Shown here one piece after another: positions 18,402-28,307 of a DNA stretch of 64,000 bases (within the stretch, counting starts at the first letter, position 1; the number at the start of each line of letters is the position of its first letter). The position numbers and the translations under genes are program-made. The notes beneath the pieces were generated by a model. The model was not told the DNA's origin. It saw only the letters and a program-made list of their open reading frames with translations, and did no database searches. The DNA comes from an uncultured Selenomonas sp. (lineage in GTDB: Bacteria > Bacillota > Negativicutes > Selenomonadales > Selenomonadaceae), in contig CAJPOT010000001.1 of NCBI GenBank assembly GCA_905372355.1, forward strand, positions 124,001 to 188,000, written 5' to 3'.

Positions 18402-20546
18402 ATGAAAAAAGAAAAGAAAGTTGCATTTTTCGTACGTAAGTCGGATGAGGCGCTTTACCGCACCTGTTTGGAATCGCTGCAGGCGCTTCATCTGCCTGTG
18501 GGATATGAGGCGGAACTTTTTACGTTGACAGCGGGAAAGCCGTATGCTGTGCAGGCGAACAAAGCATTGGCTCTTTCCGATGCCAAATACAAGATCTATA
18601 TCAATGATGATATGTGTCTTGTTCAGCCCCGGTTCTTTGGAGAATTGCTGGCAATCTTCAAGAACGCCGCCGTCGGTATGATTGGAGCATGGGGCAGTCA
18701 GTCCTTGCCTGTGGACGGCAATGTGCTGTCTTCTGTCTATAAGCGCGGCGCTGTCTATGTGCCGGCGGAAGATGGCTTCTCCGAGCTGCGCTTTGGAGAA
18801 GCGACGGGAAAGGCCGCAGACGTTCGCTGCATTCTGCCGTCCTTCTTTGCGACACAATGGGACATCTCTTGGGATGAATCTTATGAAAAGCAGTATTACG
18901 CTCTGCTGGCACATTGCCGCGCCTTTGAGGAAGAGGGGGGCAGGATTGTCGTTCCTCTGACTAAGAATATCTGGTGCGCCTATCAAGTGAAGGACATCTC
19001 CTTCGATGGATCTGAAGCTGATCGGAAAAAGTTTTTTACGAGGTATCATTCCTATATCGACGGCACGGAGCCGAAGGGAATCAGCACACTCTATGCGTGC
19101 GGCGAGGGAAGCGAGATTCCTTCATGGAAGGAATTTTCCCATCCCGAGGGGATCGCTGTCGGCAGGGAGACGCACATCCACAAGACGGCTATGTGCCGCC
19201 TTGTTATGCCCAATTTTGCGGGAAAGCCCCGCATCATCGTTGGCGATCGTTGTGAGATTGGATCTGGCAGTACCCTTGCGGCGGTGAACCGCATCGTGCT
19301 GGAAAACACTGTGCGTGTAGCGGAGAATGTCCATATCAAGGATTATGTGTATGATGACAGAGATATAGGACTTTCGTTCAAAGATCGTGCAATCATCGCG
19401 GCAGAGAGCGGAATCCAGATCGAGCGCGGTGTGCGCATCGAAGAGAACGTGCTGATCAGGGGCGCTGTGCACATCGGCCGCGGCAGCATCGTGCGAGCGG
19501 GAAGCACGGTAGAATCGGACATTCCTGCCTATTGCATCGCCGAAGGGAGCCCTGCGCGCGTTGTCGCAGCCTTTTCTCCGAAGGCTGGGAAGTGGCTGCC
19601 TACAGCGGGGGAAAAGGCTCTGGAAAGGGTACGCGCAGAACGGGAGAAGACGCCGCCGCTTCTTACCGTTGCCTTCATTACCTATAACCGCAGTGAATAT
19701 TTGAAGAAGTCCCTGCGATGTGTTCTGCAGCAGCTTGGAAACGACGAGCTGGTGGAAGTCCTCGTTTCGGACAATGTCTCGACGGATGACACAAAGGCGT
19801 TTGTCCAAAAGATGCAGAAAACGTACAAAAATTTGCGCTACCACTGTAACGAGGAGAATATCGGTGCGGAGGGGAATATCCATCGAGCGATTCAAGAAAG
19901 CAGGGGCGAGTATGTACTCGTTGCGGGCGATGATGATTACTTTGCCGACGGCGCACTGCTTTTCCTGCTCAGCAACATTGTCCGATATAGGGGATCGGCG
20001 CTCTTCTTTTTGGGAAACAACTTCGATTCCTACGAAGTGCAGCGAGGTTCGGGCTGCGCGGAATATATCGCAAGTGTGGGCTTCTTCGTGACGTGGATCA
20101 GCGGTATCGTCCTGCAGCGTACCTTGTACGATCTCATAGAGAATCCGCAAAAATACGATGATACGCATATACCGCAAGTATATCTGCAAATAGAGATATT
20201 GAAGCGAAATCCGAAGTTTGTTGTATTGTATGGAACCTTCATCCTCAAAGCGTCGGGGGATCGAGCTCCGGCCGGCGTGAACTTCGCCGAGGTGTTCATC
20301 AAGCATTACCTTGATATGCTGCAGTTTGAGGCAAAAATCCCGCAGGAATTGCTGTCTGCGGAAAAAAAGCGCTTGATGGAGAACCATGTGTATCCGTGGC
20401 TCGCTAGAATAAGGGGAGAGCACATAGATGTCTCCCTCGACGGATTTTTTGATATTGTTGAGGCGTATTATAAGGATGAGCCGTACTATGAAGATGTTCT
20501 TGCGACGTTAAATGGAATCGTGCAGATCACCGGCAGTGAAATGTAG
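18402..20546 (+). CDS. Three-module glycosyltransferase (middle domain, beta-helix, GT2)
   Basis: 714 residues from ATG 18402 with AAGGGA upstream. It lacks the N-terminal GT2 of the four-module genes. The middle domain is about residues 5-248 (KVAFFVRKSDEALY, YKIYINDDMCLV, PSFFATQWD), the beta-helix about 250-400, and GT2 419-714 ([39 protein letters not shown]). It is a near relative of the next gene, with long stretches of shared protein sequence at the N-terminus (SLQALHLP, YEAELFTL). The donor and acceptor are unknown. Confidence 0.85.
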   Translation: MKKEKKVAFFVRKSDEALYRTCLESLQALHLPVGYEAELFTLTAGKPYAVQANKALALSDAKYKIYINDDMCLVQPRFFGELLAIFKNAAVGMIGAWGSQSLPVDGNVLSSVYKRGAVYVPAEDGFSELRFGEATGKAADVRCILPSFFATQWDISWDESYEKQYYALLAHCRAFEEEGGRIVVPLTKNIWCAYQVKDISFDGSEADRKKFFTRYHSYIDGTEPKGISTLYACGEGSEIPSWKEFSHPEGIAVGRETHIHKTAMCRLVMPNFAGKPRIIVGDRCEIGSGSTLAAVNRIVLENTVRVAENVHIKDYVYDDRDIGLSFKDRAIIAAESGIQIERGVRIEENVLIRGAVHIGRGSIVRAGSTVESDIPAYCIAEGSPARVVAAFSPKAGKWLPTAGEKALERVRAEREKTPPLLTVAFITYNRSEYLKKSLRCVLQQLGNDELVEVLVSDNVSTDDTKAFVQKMQKTYKNLRYHCNEENIGAEGNIHRAIQESRGEYVLVAGDDDYFADGALLFLLSNIVRYRGSALFFLGNNFDSYEVQRGSGCAEYIASVGFFVTWISGIVLQRTLYDLIENPQKYDDTHIPQVYLQIEILKRNPKFVVLYGTFILKASGDRAPAGVNFAEVFIKHYLDMLQFEAKIPQELLSAEKKRLMENHVYPWLARIRGEHIDVSLDGFFDIVEAYYKDEPYYEDVLATLNGIVQITGSEM

Positions 20547-20563
20547 TTTTGGGGGCAGACCAT

Positions 20564-22696
20564 ATGAGGGAAAAGAAACTTGCGTTCTTCGTACGCAAGT
20601 CGGATGAAGTGTGCTATAGCGCCTGCTTGGAATCGCTGCAGGCGCTTCATCTGCCCGCAGGATATGAGGCGGAACTTTTCACGTTGGCAGCGGAAAGTCC
20701 GTATGCTACGCAGGCGAACAAAGCGTTGACGCTTTCGGATGCCAAGTACAAGATCTATATCAACGATGATGTGCGTCTTGTCCGATCGCAGTTGATCGAG
20801 GAATTGCTGACAGTTTTCAAGGATGCTTCCATCGGTATGGTCGGAGTGTTGGGAAGTCAGTCCTTGCCTCGCGATGGCAATGTGCTGGAATCGGACTACA
20901 AGCGGGGCGTTGTCTATGTGCCGACGGGACGAGAACTATCCGAGATGCGATTCGGAGAAGTTTCGGAAGAAGAGACAGCGGATGTCCGCTTCGTTCTGCC
21001 CTCATTCTTTGCGACGCAGATGGATTTGCCGTGGGATGAAGAGTATGAAACACAATATTATGCCTTGCTGGCACAGTGCCGAAGCTTTGAGGAAATCGGA
21101 AGTCGGATTGTGACGTCCTTGGCAAAGGAGGCTTGGTGCGCCTATCAGTCACGAGATATCTCCTTCGATGCCGAAGAAGCGGATCACGCGAAATTTTTTG
21201 CAAGATATCATCCTTATCTGGATCTTGCGGAGACGGAGGGAACGCAGGCTGTTTTGTATGCGTGCGGCGAGGGAACGACGCTTCCATCTTGGCGAGATTT
21301 TTCCCATCCTGAGGGCATTGTTGTCGGACGCGATACACATGTGCATCGGACGGCGAGCTGCGGCTTTGCCCTGTCGAATTTTGCCGGTCGCCCCAAGCTC
21401 CTTCTTGGTGATCATTGTACAATTGGTGCCGGCAGCACGATCACGGCGCTCTATGGCATCCGGTTGGAAAACAATGTGACGGTGGCGGAGAACGTCCACA
21501 TCAAGGACTATGCTTACGATGAGACGGTGATTGGCCTTTCCCTTGAAGCGCAGATGGATTCGAGCGAGGGAGGCGGCATTCGGATTGAAAGCGGCGTGCG
21601 GATCGAGGAAGGGGTTCGGATCGAGGGCGCCGTGCAGATCGGACGCGGCAGTTTCATACGGGCGGGCAGCACCGTGTGTGGGAATATCCCTGCTTATTGC
21701 ATAGCAGCGGGGAGCCCTGCACGCGTCGTCAAAGCATTTTCTTTGAAAGAACGGAAATGGCTTCCTTTGGCGAATGAACAGGTATTGGCACGACTGCTTG
21801 CAGAACGCAAGGTAGCAGCGCCGCTTCTGACGTTTGCCATCATTACGTACAACCGCTGTGAATACTTGCGGAAATCTCTGGACTGTGTTTTACGACAGAT
21901 GGGAAATGATGATCTGGCGGAAATCCTTGTTTCGGACAATGCATCGACAGATGATACGAAAGATTTTGTCGAAGAGATGCAAAAGACGTACAGGAATCTG
22001 CGTTACCATCGCAACGAAATGAATGTCGGTGCGGAAGCAAATATTCACGTGGCTATCGGAAAGAGCCGCGGCGAGTATGTGCTTGTTGCAGGAGATGACG
22101 ATTATTTCATCGATGGGTCTTTGCTTGCCGTGCTCGGAAGGCTTCTCCAACACCGAGGGAGAGCGATCTTTCATCTGAGAAGGGCGCATGAGCCGTATCG
22201 CGTGCATACAGGAAGCGGAATCGCGGAGTACGTTCATATGGTTGGCCATCATATGACGTGGATTACGAGCACCATCATGCGGCGAGACATTTATGCGCGG
22301 ATCAAAGAGCCGCAAAAGCATGATGCTACGCGCATCCCTCAGGTATACCTGCAAATGGAGATGCTGAAGCAGGAGCCGGACTTCGCTGTCATTGCGGCAC
22401 CTTTCATGCGTTTGGGGTCAGGTGAGCATACGACGTCAGGGTTCAACTTTGTCGAAGTGTTCATCAAGAATTATTTTGATCTGCTCAAAACAGCGGGGGA
22501 GATTCCGCCGACGGTTCTGTCAGAAGAAAAAAAGAGGCTGATGGAAGAATGCATATATTTTCAATGCGAAAGAATCAAGGCGCAGCAGCTGCAGATTTCC
22601 TTGGATGGACTTTTTGATATCGTTCGAGAGTATTATGGCAGCGAATCGTTCTATCCGCAAGTTGCTGCAAATCTCAGACGTATCCTGCAGAAATAA
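20564..22696 (+). CDS. Three-module glycosyltransferase, paralogue of the preceding gene
   Basis: 710 residues from ATG 20564; an in-frame TTG at 20549 is less well supported. The module order is the same: middle domain (about 4-248), beta-helix (about 250-400), GT2 (421-710) with [30 protein letters not shown] and IMRRDIYARI. It begins 18 bases after the previous stop. The N-terminal 60 residues are nearly the same as those of the 18402 gene, pointing to a recent tandem duplication followed by divergence of the GT2 part. Confidence 0.85.
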   Translation: MREKKLAFFVRKSDEVCYSACLESLQALHLPAGYEAELFTLAAESPYATQANKALTLSDAKYKIYINDDVRLVRSQLIEELLTVFKDASIGMVGVLGSQSLPRDGNVLESDYKRGVVYVPTGRELSEMRFGEVSEEETADVRFVLPSFFATQMDLPWDEEYETQYYALLAQCRSFEEIGSRIVTSLAKEAWCAYQSRDISFDAEEADHAKFFARYHPYLDLAETEGTQAVLYACGEGTTLPSWRDFSHPEGIVVGRDTHVHRTASCGFALSNFAGRPKLLLGDHCTIGAGSTITALYGIRLENNVTVAENVHIKDYAYDETVIGLSLEAQMDSSEGGGIRIESGVRIEEGVRIEGAVQIGRGSFIRAGSTVCGNIPAYCIAAGSPARVVKAFSLKERKWLPLANEQVLARLLAERKVAAPLLTFAIITYNRCEYLRKSLDCVLRQMGNDDLAEILVSDNASTDDTKDFVEEMQKTYRNLRYHRNEMNVGAEANIHVAIGKSRGEYVLVAGDDDYFIDGSLLAVLGRLLQHRGRAIFHLRRAHEPYRVHTGSGIAEYVHMVGHHMTWITSTIMRRDIYARIKEPQKHDATRIPQVYLQMEMLKQEPDFAVIAAPFMRLGSGEHTTSGFNFVEVFIKNYFDLLKTAGEIPPTVLSEEKKRLMEECIYFQCERIKAQQLQISLDGLFDIVREYYGSESFYPQVAANLRRILQK

Positions 22697-22880
22697 AAGG
22701 TCTGTTTTATATGGAGTTATGTGCTGCCGCTGCAACAGCCTTGCAGATAGGGTGTGCTTTTGGAACAAGAAACAGATGCAGAGCGAACGACGGCCTTGAG
22801 GGGAATCGCTGCAGGGCTGCAGGAATGTACCTTGGGCATCGGCATGTGTTTGGAAGAAGATTCGGCGGGGAGGAGAAAAC

Positions 22881-25859
22881 ATGTGTCATAAGACGAGCAT
22901 CATTATTTTGAGTTACAATACGTTGGAGATGCTGCAGCTTTGCATCGCGAGTATACGTGAGTATACGGAAGCCGGAACATATGAGATCATTGTCGTCGAA
23001 AATGCCTCAAAGGACGGCTCGGCCGAGTGGCTCAAAGAGCAGGGGGATCTTCGATGCATCTACAACGAGGAGAATCAGGGCTTCCCCAGGGGCTGCAATC
23101 AAGGCTTGAAAATTGCGGAAGGAACGGAGATCCTGCTCCTCAATAGCGACACCATCGTCACGAAGGACTGGCTGTCGAATCTGCGCCGTGCGCTTTACAG
23201 TGATCCTGTGGTCGGCGCTGTGAGCTGTGTCACGAATTATTGCTCCAATAATCAGCAGATTGAGGTTTCTTACCGGGGCATGGAGGAAATGCAGGCATTT
23301 GCTGCGGACTACAACAAATCGAATCCTGCATCTTGGGAGAAGAAGACGACACTTGTGGGATTTTGCTATCTCTTCAAGCGGGAAGTGTTCGACAAGGTAG
23401 GGTTTCTTGATGAACAGTTCAGCCCCGGCAACTTCGAGGATGACGACTACTCTCTGCGCATCTTGCAGCAGGGATGGGATCTTCTCCTCTGCCATGACAC
23501 ATTTATTCATCATTTCGGGCATGCAAGTTTCTCGAAAGGATATGGCGACCAAGAGGCGGCGGAAAAAGCTCGGCGCTCCAATGCATTGATTGAACGAAAT
23601 GCGGCTTTGTTCCTGAAAAAATGGCATGTGCCTGAGAGGTATAAGTTCATGGCGGCGGAGGAGGTTCGCCGTTTGCTGCAGAGCCGTGCAGGGGCAGACG
23701 AGACGGTGCATAAACGTTGCCTGCCGAGTGAAAAGAAGATCGCGGTGCTCCTGCGGGACAGCCATACAGGGCAGCACGAAGTTTGCCTCGAGGCTCTCAA
23801 GAATGTGAAGTGGCCCGACGGCTATGAAGTGGAAGTATTTACAATCGATGCTCAAAAGCCCTATGCGGCACAGGTCAACGAAGTCTTGGCGGACACCGAT
23901 GCCAAGGTTAAAATCTATATCAATGACGATCTTTTCCTCGTCCATGCGCAGGCGATCGAAGAGCTGCTGAAGATTTTCCAAGACGAGAGCATTGGCATGG
24001 TCAGTTTCCTTGGCAGTGCGTCGCTCCCCGTGAGCGGCAGTCTTATGGATTCTCCCTATAAATACGGCGCTGTCTATGTGCCGACAGAAGAAGATTTTTC
24101 CGAGATGCGCTTCGGCACGGCAGTGCAAGCAGCGGCTGATGTCCGTTATATCCTGCCGTCCTTCTTTGCGACACAATGGGATATCCCTTGGGATGAATCT
24201 TATGAAAAGCAGTATTATGCCGTGCTGGCATATTGTCGAGCATTTGAGGAAGAAGGGCACAGGATTGTCGTTCCCTTGCCTGAGAACATTTGGTGCGCCT
24301 ATCAGGTGAAAAATATTTCCTTTGATGCATCGGAAGCTGATCAGAAAAAGTTTTTCACCCGTTACTATACATATCTCGACGGTACGGAGTCGAAGGAAAG
24401 CAGCACGCTTTATGCGTGCGGCGAAGGGAGCAAAATTCCTTCATGGCAGGAATTTTCTTTTCCAGAAGGAATCGCTGTCGGCAGAGAGACGCACATCTGC
24501 AAGACGGCGCTCTGCCGACTCGTCCGGCCCAATTTCGCAGGAAAGCCGCGCATCATCGTCGGCGATTATTGTGAGATCGGTATCGGCAGCACGCTTGCGG
24601 CGGTAAATTGCATCGAATTGGAAAATGCCGTAAGTGTGGCGGAGAATGTACATATCAAAGATTACGTCCTCGATGAAAGCAGTGTCGGAATATCCACTGC
24701 TGATCGTGAGCTCCTCACGGAGAAAGGCGGCATTCATGTCGAGCGCGGCGTGCGCATCGAGGAGAACGTTCTCATCAGGGGGGCCGTGCGCATAGGCCGC
24801 GGCAGTATCGTGCGTGCAGGAAGCTGCGTGCAGCAGGATATTCCCGCTTACTGCATCGCTGAGGGAAGCCCTGCGCATATCGTCAAAGCCTTTTCACCGC
24901 GAGCGGGGAAGTGGCTGCCCGTCACAGGTGACAAGGCACTGAGAAGGCTGCTATTGGAAAGAGAAAAAACGCCGCCCCTGCTGACATACGCTTTCATCAC
25001 CTATAATCGCAGTCGGTATTTGAAAAGGTCGCTTCGATGCGTGCTGCAGCAACTTGGCAACGACGAACTCGTGGAAATTCTTGTTTCAGACAATGCTTCG
25101 ACGGATGATACACGGGCATTTGTCCAAGAGATGCAAAAGACGTACGGGAATCTGCGCTACCGCTGCAACGAGAAAAATATCGGTACGGAAGCGAATATTC
25201 ATACTGCCATACGGGAGAGTCGAGGCGAATATGTGCTCGTCGCGGGTGATGACGATTATTTTGTCGACGGTGCTTTGCTCGTCCTGCTCACGAAGCTCGT
25301 ACAGCATCGCGGAGCGGCGTTGTTTTATCTGAGACAAGGAGAAGATGCCCTTCGCGTATATGAAGGGCATGGTCCATTGGAATATCTCAGACAAGTGAGC
25401 TTCTTCATGACATGGATCACCGCCGTTGTTATGCGTCGCGATCTGTATGCTCGTATATCGGATCCACAGAAATATGATTATACACATATTCCTCAGGTAT
25501 ATGTGCAAATGGAGATATTGAAGCGAAGAGGGGATTTTGTCGTACTTCATGGAAACTTCTTTGCTGAAGGAACGGGAAACTGCCCGTTGGGTGGAACCAA
25601 TCTTGGTGAGGTCTTTATTAAGAACTATTTTGATGTCTTGCAAGAGGTCGTGGATGTTCCCGCCGCCCAGCTTTCGCAGGAGAAAAAATGGGTCATGGAT
25701 CGATTGATCATTCCCCGGTGCAGAAAGGTCAAAGAAGAGCAGATCCATCTGTCGTTGGACAGGCTGCTTGATATCGTTCGCGACTATTATGGCGAGGAGC
25801 CGTACTATGAAGAGATCTGCAAGAGACTTGAAGATGTCCTGAAGGAACGGCAGAGTTGA
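22881..25859 (+). CDS. Four-module glycosyltransferase, paralogue of the 14504 gene
   Basis: 992 residues, ATG 22881 with GAGGAG upstream. Module layout: GT2 1-270 (SIIILSYNT, LLNSDTIVT, FEDDDYSLRIL), middle domain 285-525 (VKIYINDDLFLV, PSFFATQWD), beta-helix about 528-680, GT2 699-992 ([40 protein letters not shown]). The first GT2 keeps the NSD triplet that is KSD in the sister gene. Its ending [19 protein letters not shown] is the model for the displaced tail at 12273-12398. Confidence 0.85.
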   Translation: MCHKTSIIILSYNTLEMLQLCIASIREYTEAGTYEIIVVENASKDGSAEWLKEQGDLRCIYNEENQGFPRGCNQGLKIAEGTEILLLNSDTIVTKDWLSNLRRALYSDPVVGAVSCVTNYCSNNQQIEVSYRGMEEMQAFAADYNKSNPASWEKKTTLVGFCYLFKREVFDKVGFLDEQFSPGNFEDDDYSLRILQQGWDLLLCHDTFIHHFGHASFSKGYGDQEAAEKARRSNALIERNAALFLKKWHVPERYKFMAAEEVRRLLQSRAGADETVHKRCLPSEKKIAVLLRDSHTGQHEVCLEALKNVKWPDGYEVEVFTIDAQKPYAAQVNEVLADTDAKVKIYINDDLFLVHAQAIEELLKIFQDESIGMVSFLGSASLPVSGSLMDSPYKYGAVYVPTEEDFSEMRFGTAVQAAADVRYILPSFFATQWDIPWDESYEKQYYAVLAYCRAFEEEGHRIVVPLPENIWCAYQVKNISFDASEADQKKFFTRYYTYLDGTESKESSTLYACGEGSKIPSWQEFSFPEGIAVGRETHICKTALCRLVRPNFAGKPRIIVGDYCEIGIGSTLAAVNCIELENAVSVAENVHIKDYVLDESSVGISTADRELLTEKGGIHVERGVRIEENVLIRGAVRIGRGSIVRAGSCVQQDIPAYCIAEGSPAHIVKAFSPRAGKWLPVTGDKALRRLLLEREKTPPLLTYAFITYNRSRYLKRSLRCVLQQLGNDELVEILVSDNASTDDTRAFVQEMQKTYGNLRYRCNEKNIGTEANIHTAIRESRGEYVLVAGDDDYFVDGALLVLLTKLVQHRGAALFYLRQGEDALRVYEGHGPLEYLRQVSFFMTWITAVVMRRDLYARISDPQKYDYTHIPQVYVQMEILKRRGDFVVLHGNFFAEGTGNCPLGGTNLGEVFIKNYFDVLQEVVDVPAAQLSQEKKWVMDRLIIPRCRKVKEEQIHLSLDRLLDIVRDYYGEEPYYEEICKRLEDVLKERQS

Positions 25860-25861
25860 GT

Positions 25862-26074
25862 GCGGAAGCGGCGATGCTGCAGGTGATGCCGGCTGAGAAA
25901 TGGCGTTTGATAAGAGAAGAGATTCTTCCTGCATATGAAAAAATCTGACCGAAGGATCAAGCTTTATCTTTCCGAAAAAAATTCGATATCATTGAGGAGT
26001 ATTATACGAAAGAGCTGTATGATCCACAGATTGTCGAGAGGCTTTGGAAAATATCACAGGATGTCTTCGAATGA
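25862..26074 (+). pseudogene. C-terminal remnant of an array glycosyltransferase with an in-frame stop
   Basis: One frame from 25862 reads AEAAMLQVMPAEKWRLIREE and on to TGA at 25946-25948. After that stop the same frame continues, including FDIIEEYYTKELYDPQIVER, to TGA 26072-26074. This matches the last 60-70 residues of the array proteins (EKKWVMDRLIIPRC, then [16 protein letters not shown]). It has no start region or catalytic part, so it is the tail of a lost or recombined gene copy. Confidence 0.7.
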
Positions 26075-26116
26075 GACTGTCGGTGCGCATTTCAAGAAAG
26101 AAGGATGACGGATACG

Positions 26117-27076
26117 ATGAAACTGGAAAAGCTCTATGATTTATACGAAGCGGGGAAGGTGTCAAAGCGCCTGTATTGGGAATTGGCGCGCGAGCGACTC
26201 GTGCCTTTGCTTGAGGTGCAGAAGATTATCAAGAAGAATCCTTATTGCAAAAGTGTCGAGATCAGAGAGGACGGCATCGTACTCAAGACACAGGACATCG
26301 AACTCTTCTTTGATATGGAACAGAATATTTGCCGGGCGGAAACCATTTTGATCGGTACGGAGGGCGAGGAGATTTCCCTTATGAGCCGCTTCGTTCCGGC
26401 AGGTGCGACGATCTTCGATATCGGCGCGAATGTTGGGCGCGTGAGTCTTGGCTTGGCGAAGGCGCATGAGGACTCGACGATTTACGCTTTCGAACCTGTG
26501 GAAGATACCTTCCATGGCTTGGAGAAGAATCTTCGACTGAATGGCGAAGAGGCGCATATCAAGGCGTACCACATGGGGTTCTACAGCGAGAGCGGTGACC
26601 TGAAATTCTTTGTACCTGCGGCGAACGAGGCGGCATCTCTGCGTCCTGTTACCGATACGTACTATTTCAAAGAAGGTGATCAGAGCCAGGGTGAGCGCAA
26701 GGAACGTCTGGATGAGATCATTTGCCCCGTCGATACGCTCGATCACTTCGTGGCAGCGAACGGTATTGCGCGTCTCGATTTCATCAAGTGCGATACCGAG
26801 GGCGCGGAGAAGATGGTCTTTGCAGGCGGTGCGCGTGTGTTCAGTGAGCTACAACCTGTTGTCTATACAGAGATGCTCAGAAAGCATGCGGCGCGTTTCG
26901 ATTATCACCCGAACGAGATCATCGAGATGTTCAAAGGCTGGGGGTATAACTGCTATACGTCCGATGGCGAACGGCTGCTTCCTTTCGAGAAGATGGATGA
27001 GTCGACGCAGGAGACGAACTTCTTCTTCCTGCACGAGGAGAAGCATCGGGAGCTTTTGAAGCAGTATGGCAGTTGA
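26117..27076 (+). CDS. FkbM family methyltransferase
   Basis: 319 residues from ATG 26117; ATG 26105 is an alternative, but the GAAGG sequence abuts it. The SAM-binding motif IFDIGANVGRVSLGLAK and the later acidic loop YAFEPVEDTFHGLEKNL are typical of FkbM. FIKCDTEGAEKMVFAGGARV is the family's third signature. Such enzymes O-methylate sugars in capsules, O-antigens or flagellar glycans. The position directly after the glycan array supports methylation of the same polymer. A helical N-terminal extension of about 80 residues precedes the domain. Confidence 0.87.
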   Translation: MKLEKLYDLYEAGKVSKRLYWELARERLVPLLEVQKIIKKNPYCKSVEIREDGIVLKTQDIELFFDMEQNICRAETILIGTEGEEISLMSRFVPAGATIFDIGANVGRVSLGLAKAHEDSTIYAFEPVEDTFHGLEKNLRLNGEEAHIKAYHMGFYSESGDLKFFVPAANEAASLRPVTDTYYFKEGDQSQGERKERLDEIICPVDTLDHFVAANGIARLDFIKCDTEGAEKMVFAGGARVFSELQPVVYTEMLRKHAARFDYHPNEIIEMFKGWGYNCYTSDGERLLPFEKMDESTQETNFFFLHEEKHRELLKQYGS

Positions 27077-27174
27077 GGATTTGTGTTTAAAGGCGTGCTT
27101 CATTTGCCGGCGCAGACCGCAGGGAAGATTTTTGCATGGTTCAGGCGCATCTTTGATAACTTGAGGTGAAGCTT

Positions 27175-28194
27175 ATGGTGGAGTACGTGATCTATGCCGA
27201 CGTGCCGGAGAGAAACCAGCACGTCAGAGATTTTATTTCTCGTTCCGGTGGAGAGTATCTTGGCTGCATTGATCGAAATCCGGCAAAATGGGATTCAGAC
27301 AAGAAGATGTATGCCCCTTCTTTTATCGCAAAGCATCCGCGGGCGAAAATTGTCATCACGAGTTTTGATATCGAACGGATTGCTCAATATATCCGTCAGC
27401 AAGGCTGGATGAATGAGATCCTTGTCTATCCGTATTGGCGGACGCCGTTTTTTGTTGATGCAGAGCACGAGCCGAGATGTTGGGGCGAGGCGAATCGAGA
27501 GCGGCTGCTGCAGATTTATGACAAAAGGGATTCCTGTAATTTGGCCTATATCGAGGAACTTGTTCGGCAGAGGGTTGAGGAGTTTGCGCCGATTCGTTTG
27601 CAGGATGTATGGGATTACCTTCCGTACGAGCGTTATTTTGTGGATGATGCTCTGATCTCCCGGGAAGACGATGTGACTTTTGTGGATTGCGGTGCTTATG
27701 ACGGCGATACGATTGCTGATTTTCAACGGAATTTTGGCAAGCGTTTGAAAAAAGTATATGCTTTTGAGCCGAATCCTCAAACGTACAGCTCCCTGCAGCA
27801 AAATCTGAGAAGCATGGGATTGTGCGAGCTGTCGGAGACTTTCTGTTGCGGGGTTTCTGATCAGTCGGGAAGTGTACGGTTCACGCAGAATAAGACGATG
27901 AGCTTCATCGACCCGAACGGGACGATAGAGATCGCCATTCGCACTCTTGATGATTGTGTAGGAGAAGTGACGGGGAGTCTTTATATCAAGATGGATATCG
28001 AAGGCTTTGAGATTCCGGCGCTTCGGGGAGCGGCACGCCTTATTGAAAAATATCATCCGTACATGGCGATTTGTACCTATCATAAATGGGATGATTATAT
28101 AGAAATCCCTGAAGCCATAAAGGAAATCCGTGATGACTATGAATTTTATCTTCGCGGAGGAATGCATTCCATATGCCATGCTGTGCCTAGATGA
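27175..28194 (+). CDS. FkbM family methyltransferase with N-terminal extension
   Basis: 339 residues from ATG 27175, with GAGGTGA five bases upstream. The C-terminal half is an FkbM methyltransferase: VTFVDCGAYDGDTIADF, VYAFEPNPQTYSSL, and YIKMDIEGFEIPALRGA. The N-terminal 130 residues resemble a Rossmann-like nucleotide-fold segment (YLGCIDRNPAKW, IVITSF) often found ahead of this type of methyltransferase. It differs in sequence from the FkbM gene just upstream. The base composition is more AT-rich than that of the operon that follows. Confidence 0.85.
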   Translation: MVEYVIYADVPERNQHVRDFISRSGGEYLGCIDRNPAKWDSDKKMYAPSFIAKHPRAKIVITSFDIERIAQYIRQQGWMNEILVYPYWRTPFFVDAEHEPRCWGEANRERLLQIYDKRDSCNLAYIEELVRQRVEEFAPIRLQDVWDYLPYERYFVDDALISREDDVTFVDCGAYDGDTIADFQRNFGKRLKKVYAFEPNPQTYSSLQQNLRSMGLCELSETFCCGVSDQSGSVRFTQNKTMSFIDPNGTIEIAIRTLDDCVGEVTGSLYIKMDIEGFEIPALRGAARLIEKYHPYMAICTYHKWDDYIEIPEAIKEIRDDYEFYLRGGMHSICHAVPR

Positions 28195-28307
28195 GGGCAG
28201 GTGATATTTACAGAGGCACGGCGTCTTGGAGTATGCGAATATATGTCGCGATGAAAGATACGTTGATTTGAGGACTCTGCTTCACTGAAAGGATGGGAGG
28301 GATTGTT

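Noticed and set aside
10465..25859. A diversity-generating retroelement or an invertible-DNA system driving the array
   Set aside because: No reverse transcriptase, template repeat, recombinase or inverted repeats flanking the modules were found; simple homologous recombination is enough.
10465..25859. CRISPR-like repeats
   Set aside because: The repeats are coding, hundreds of bases long and in frame; no short regularly spaced repeat was seen anywhere.
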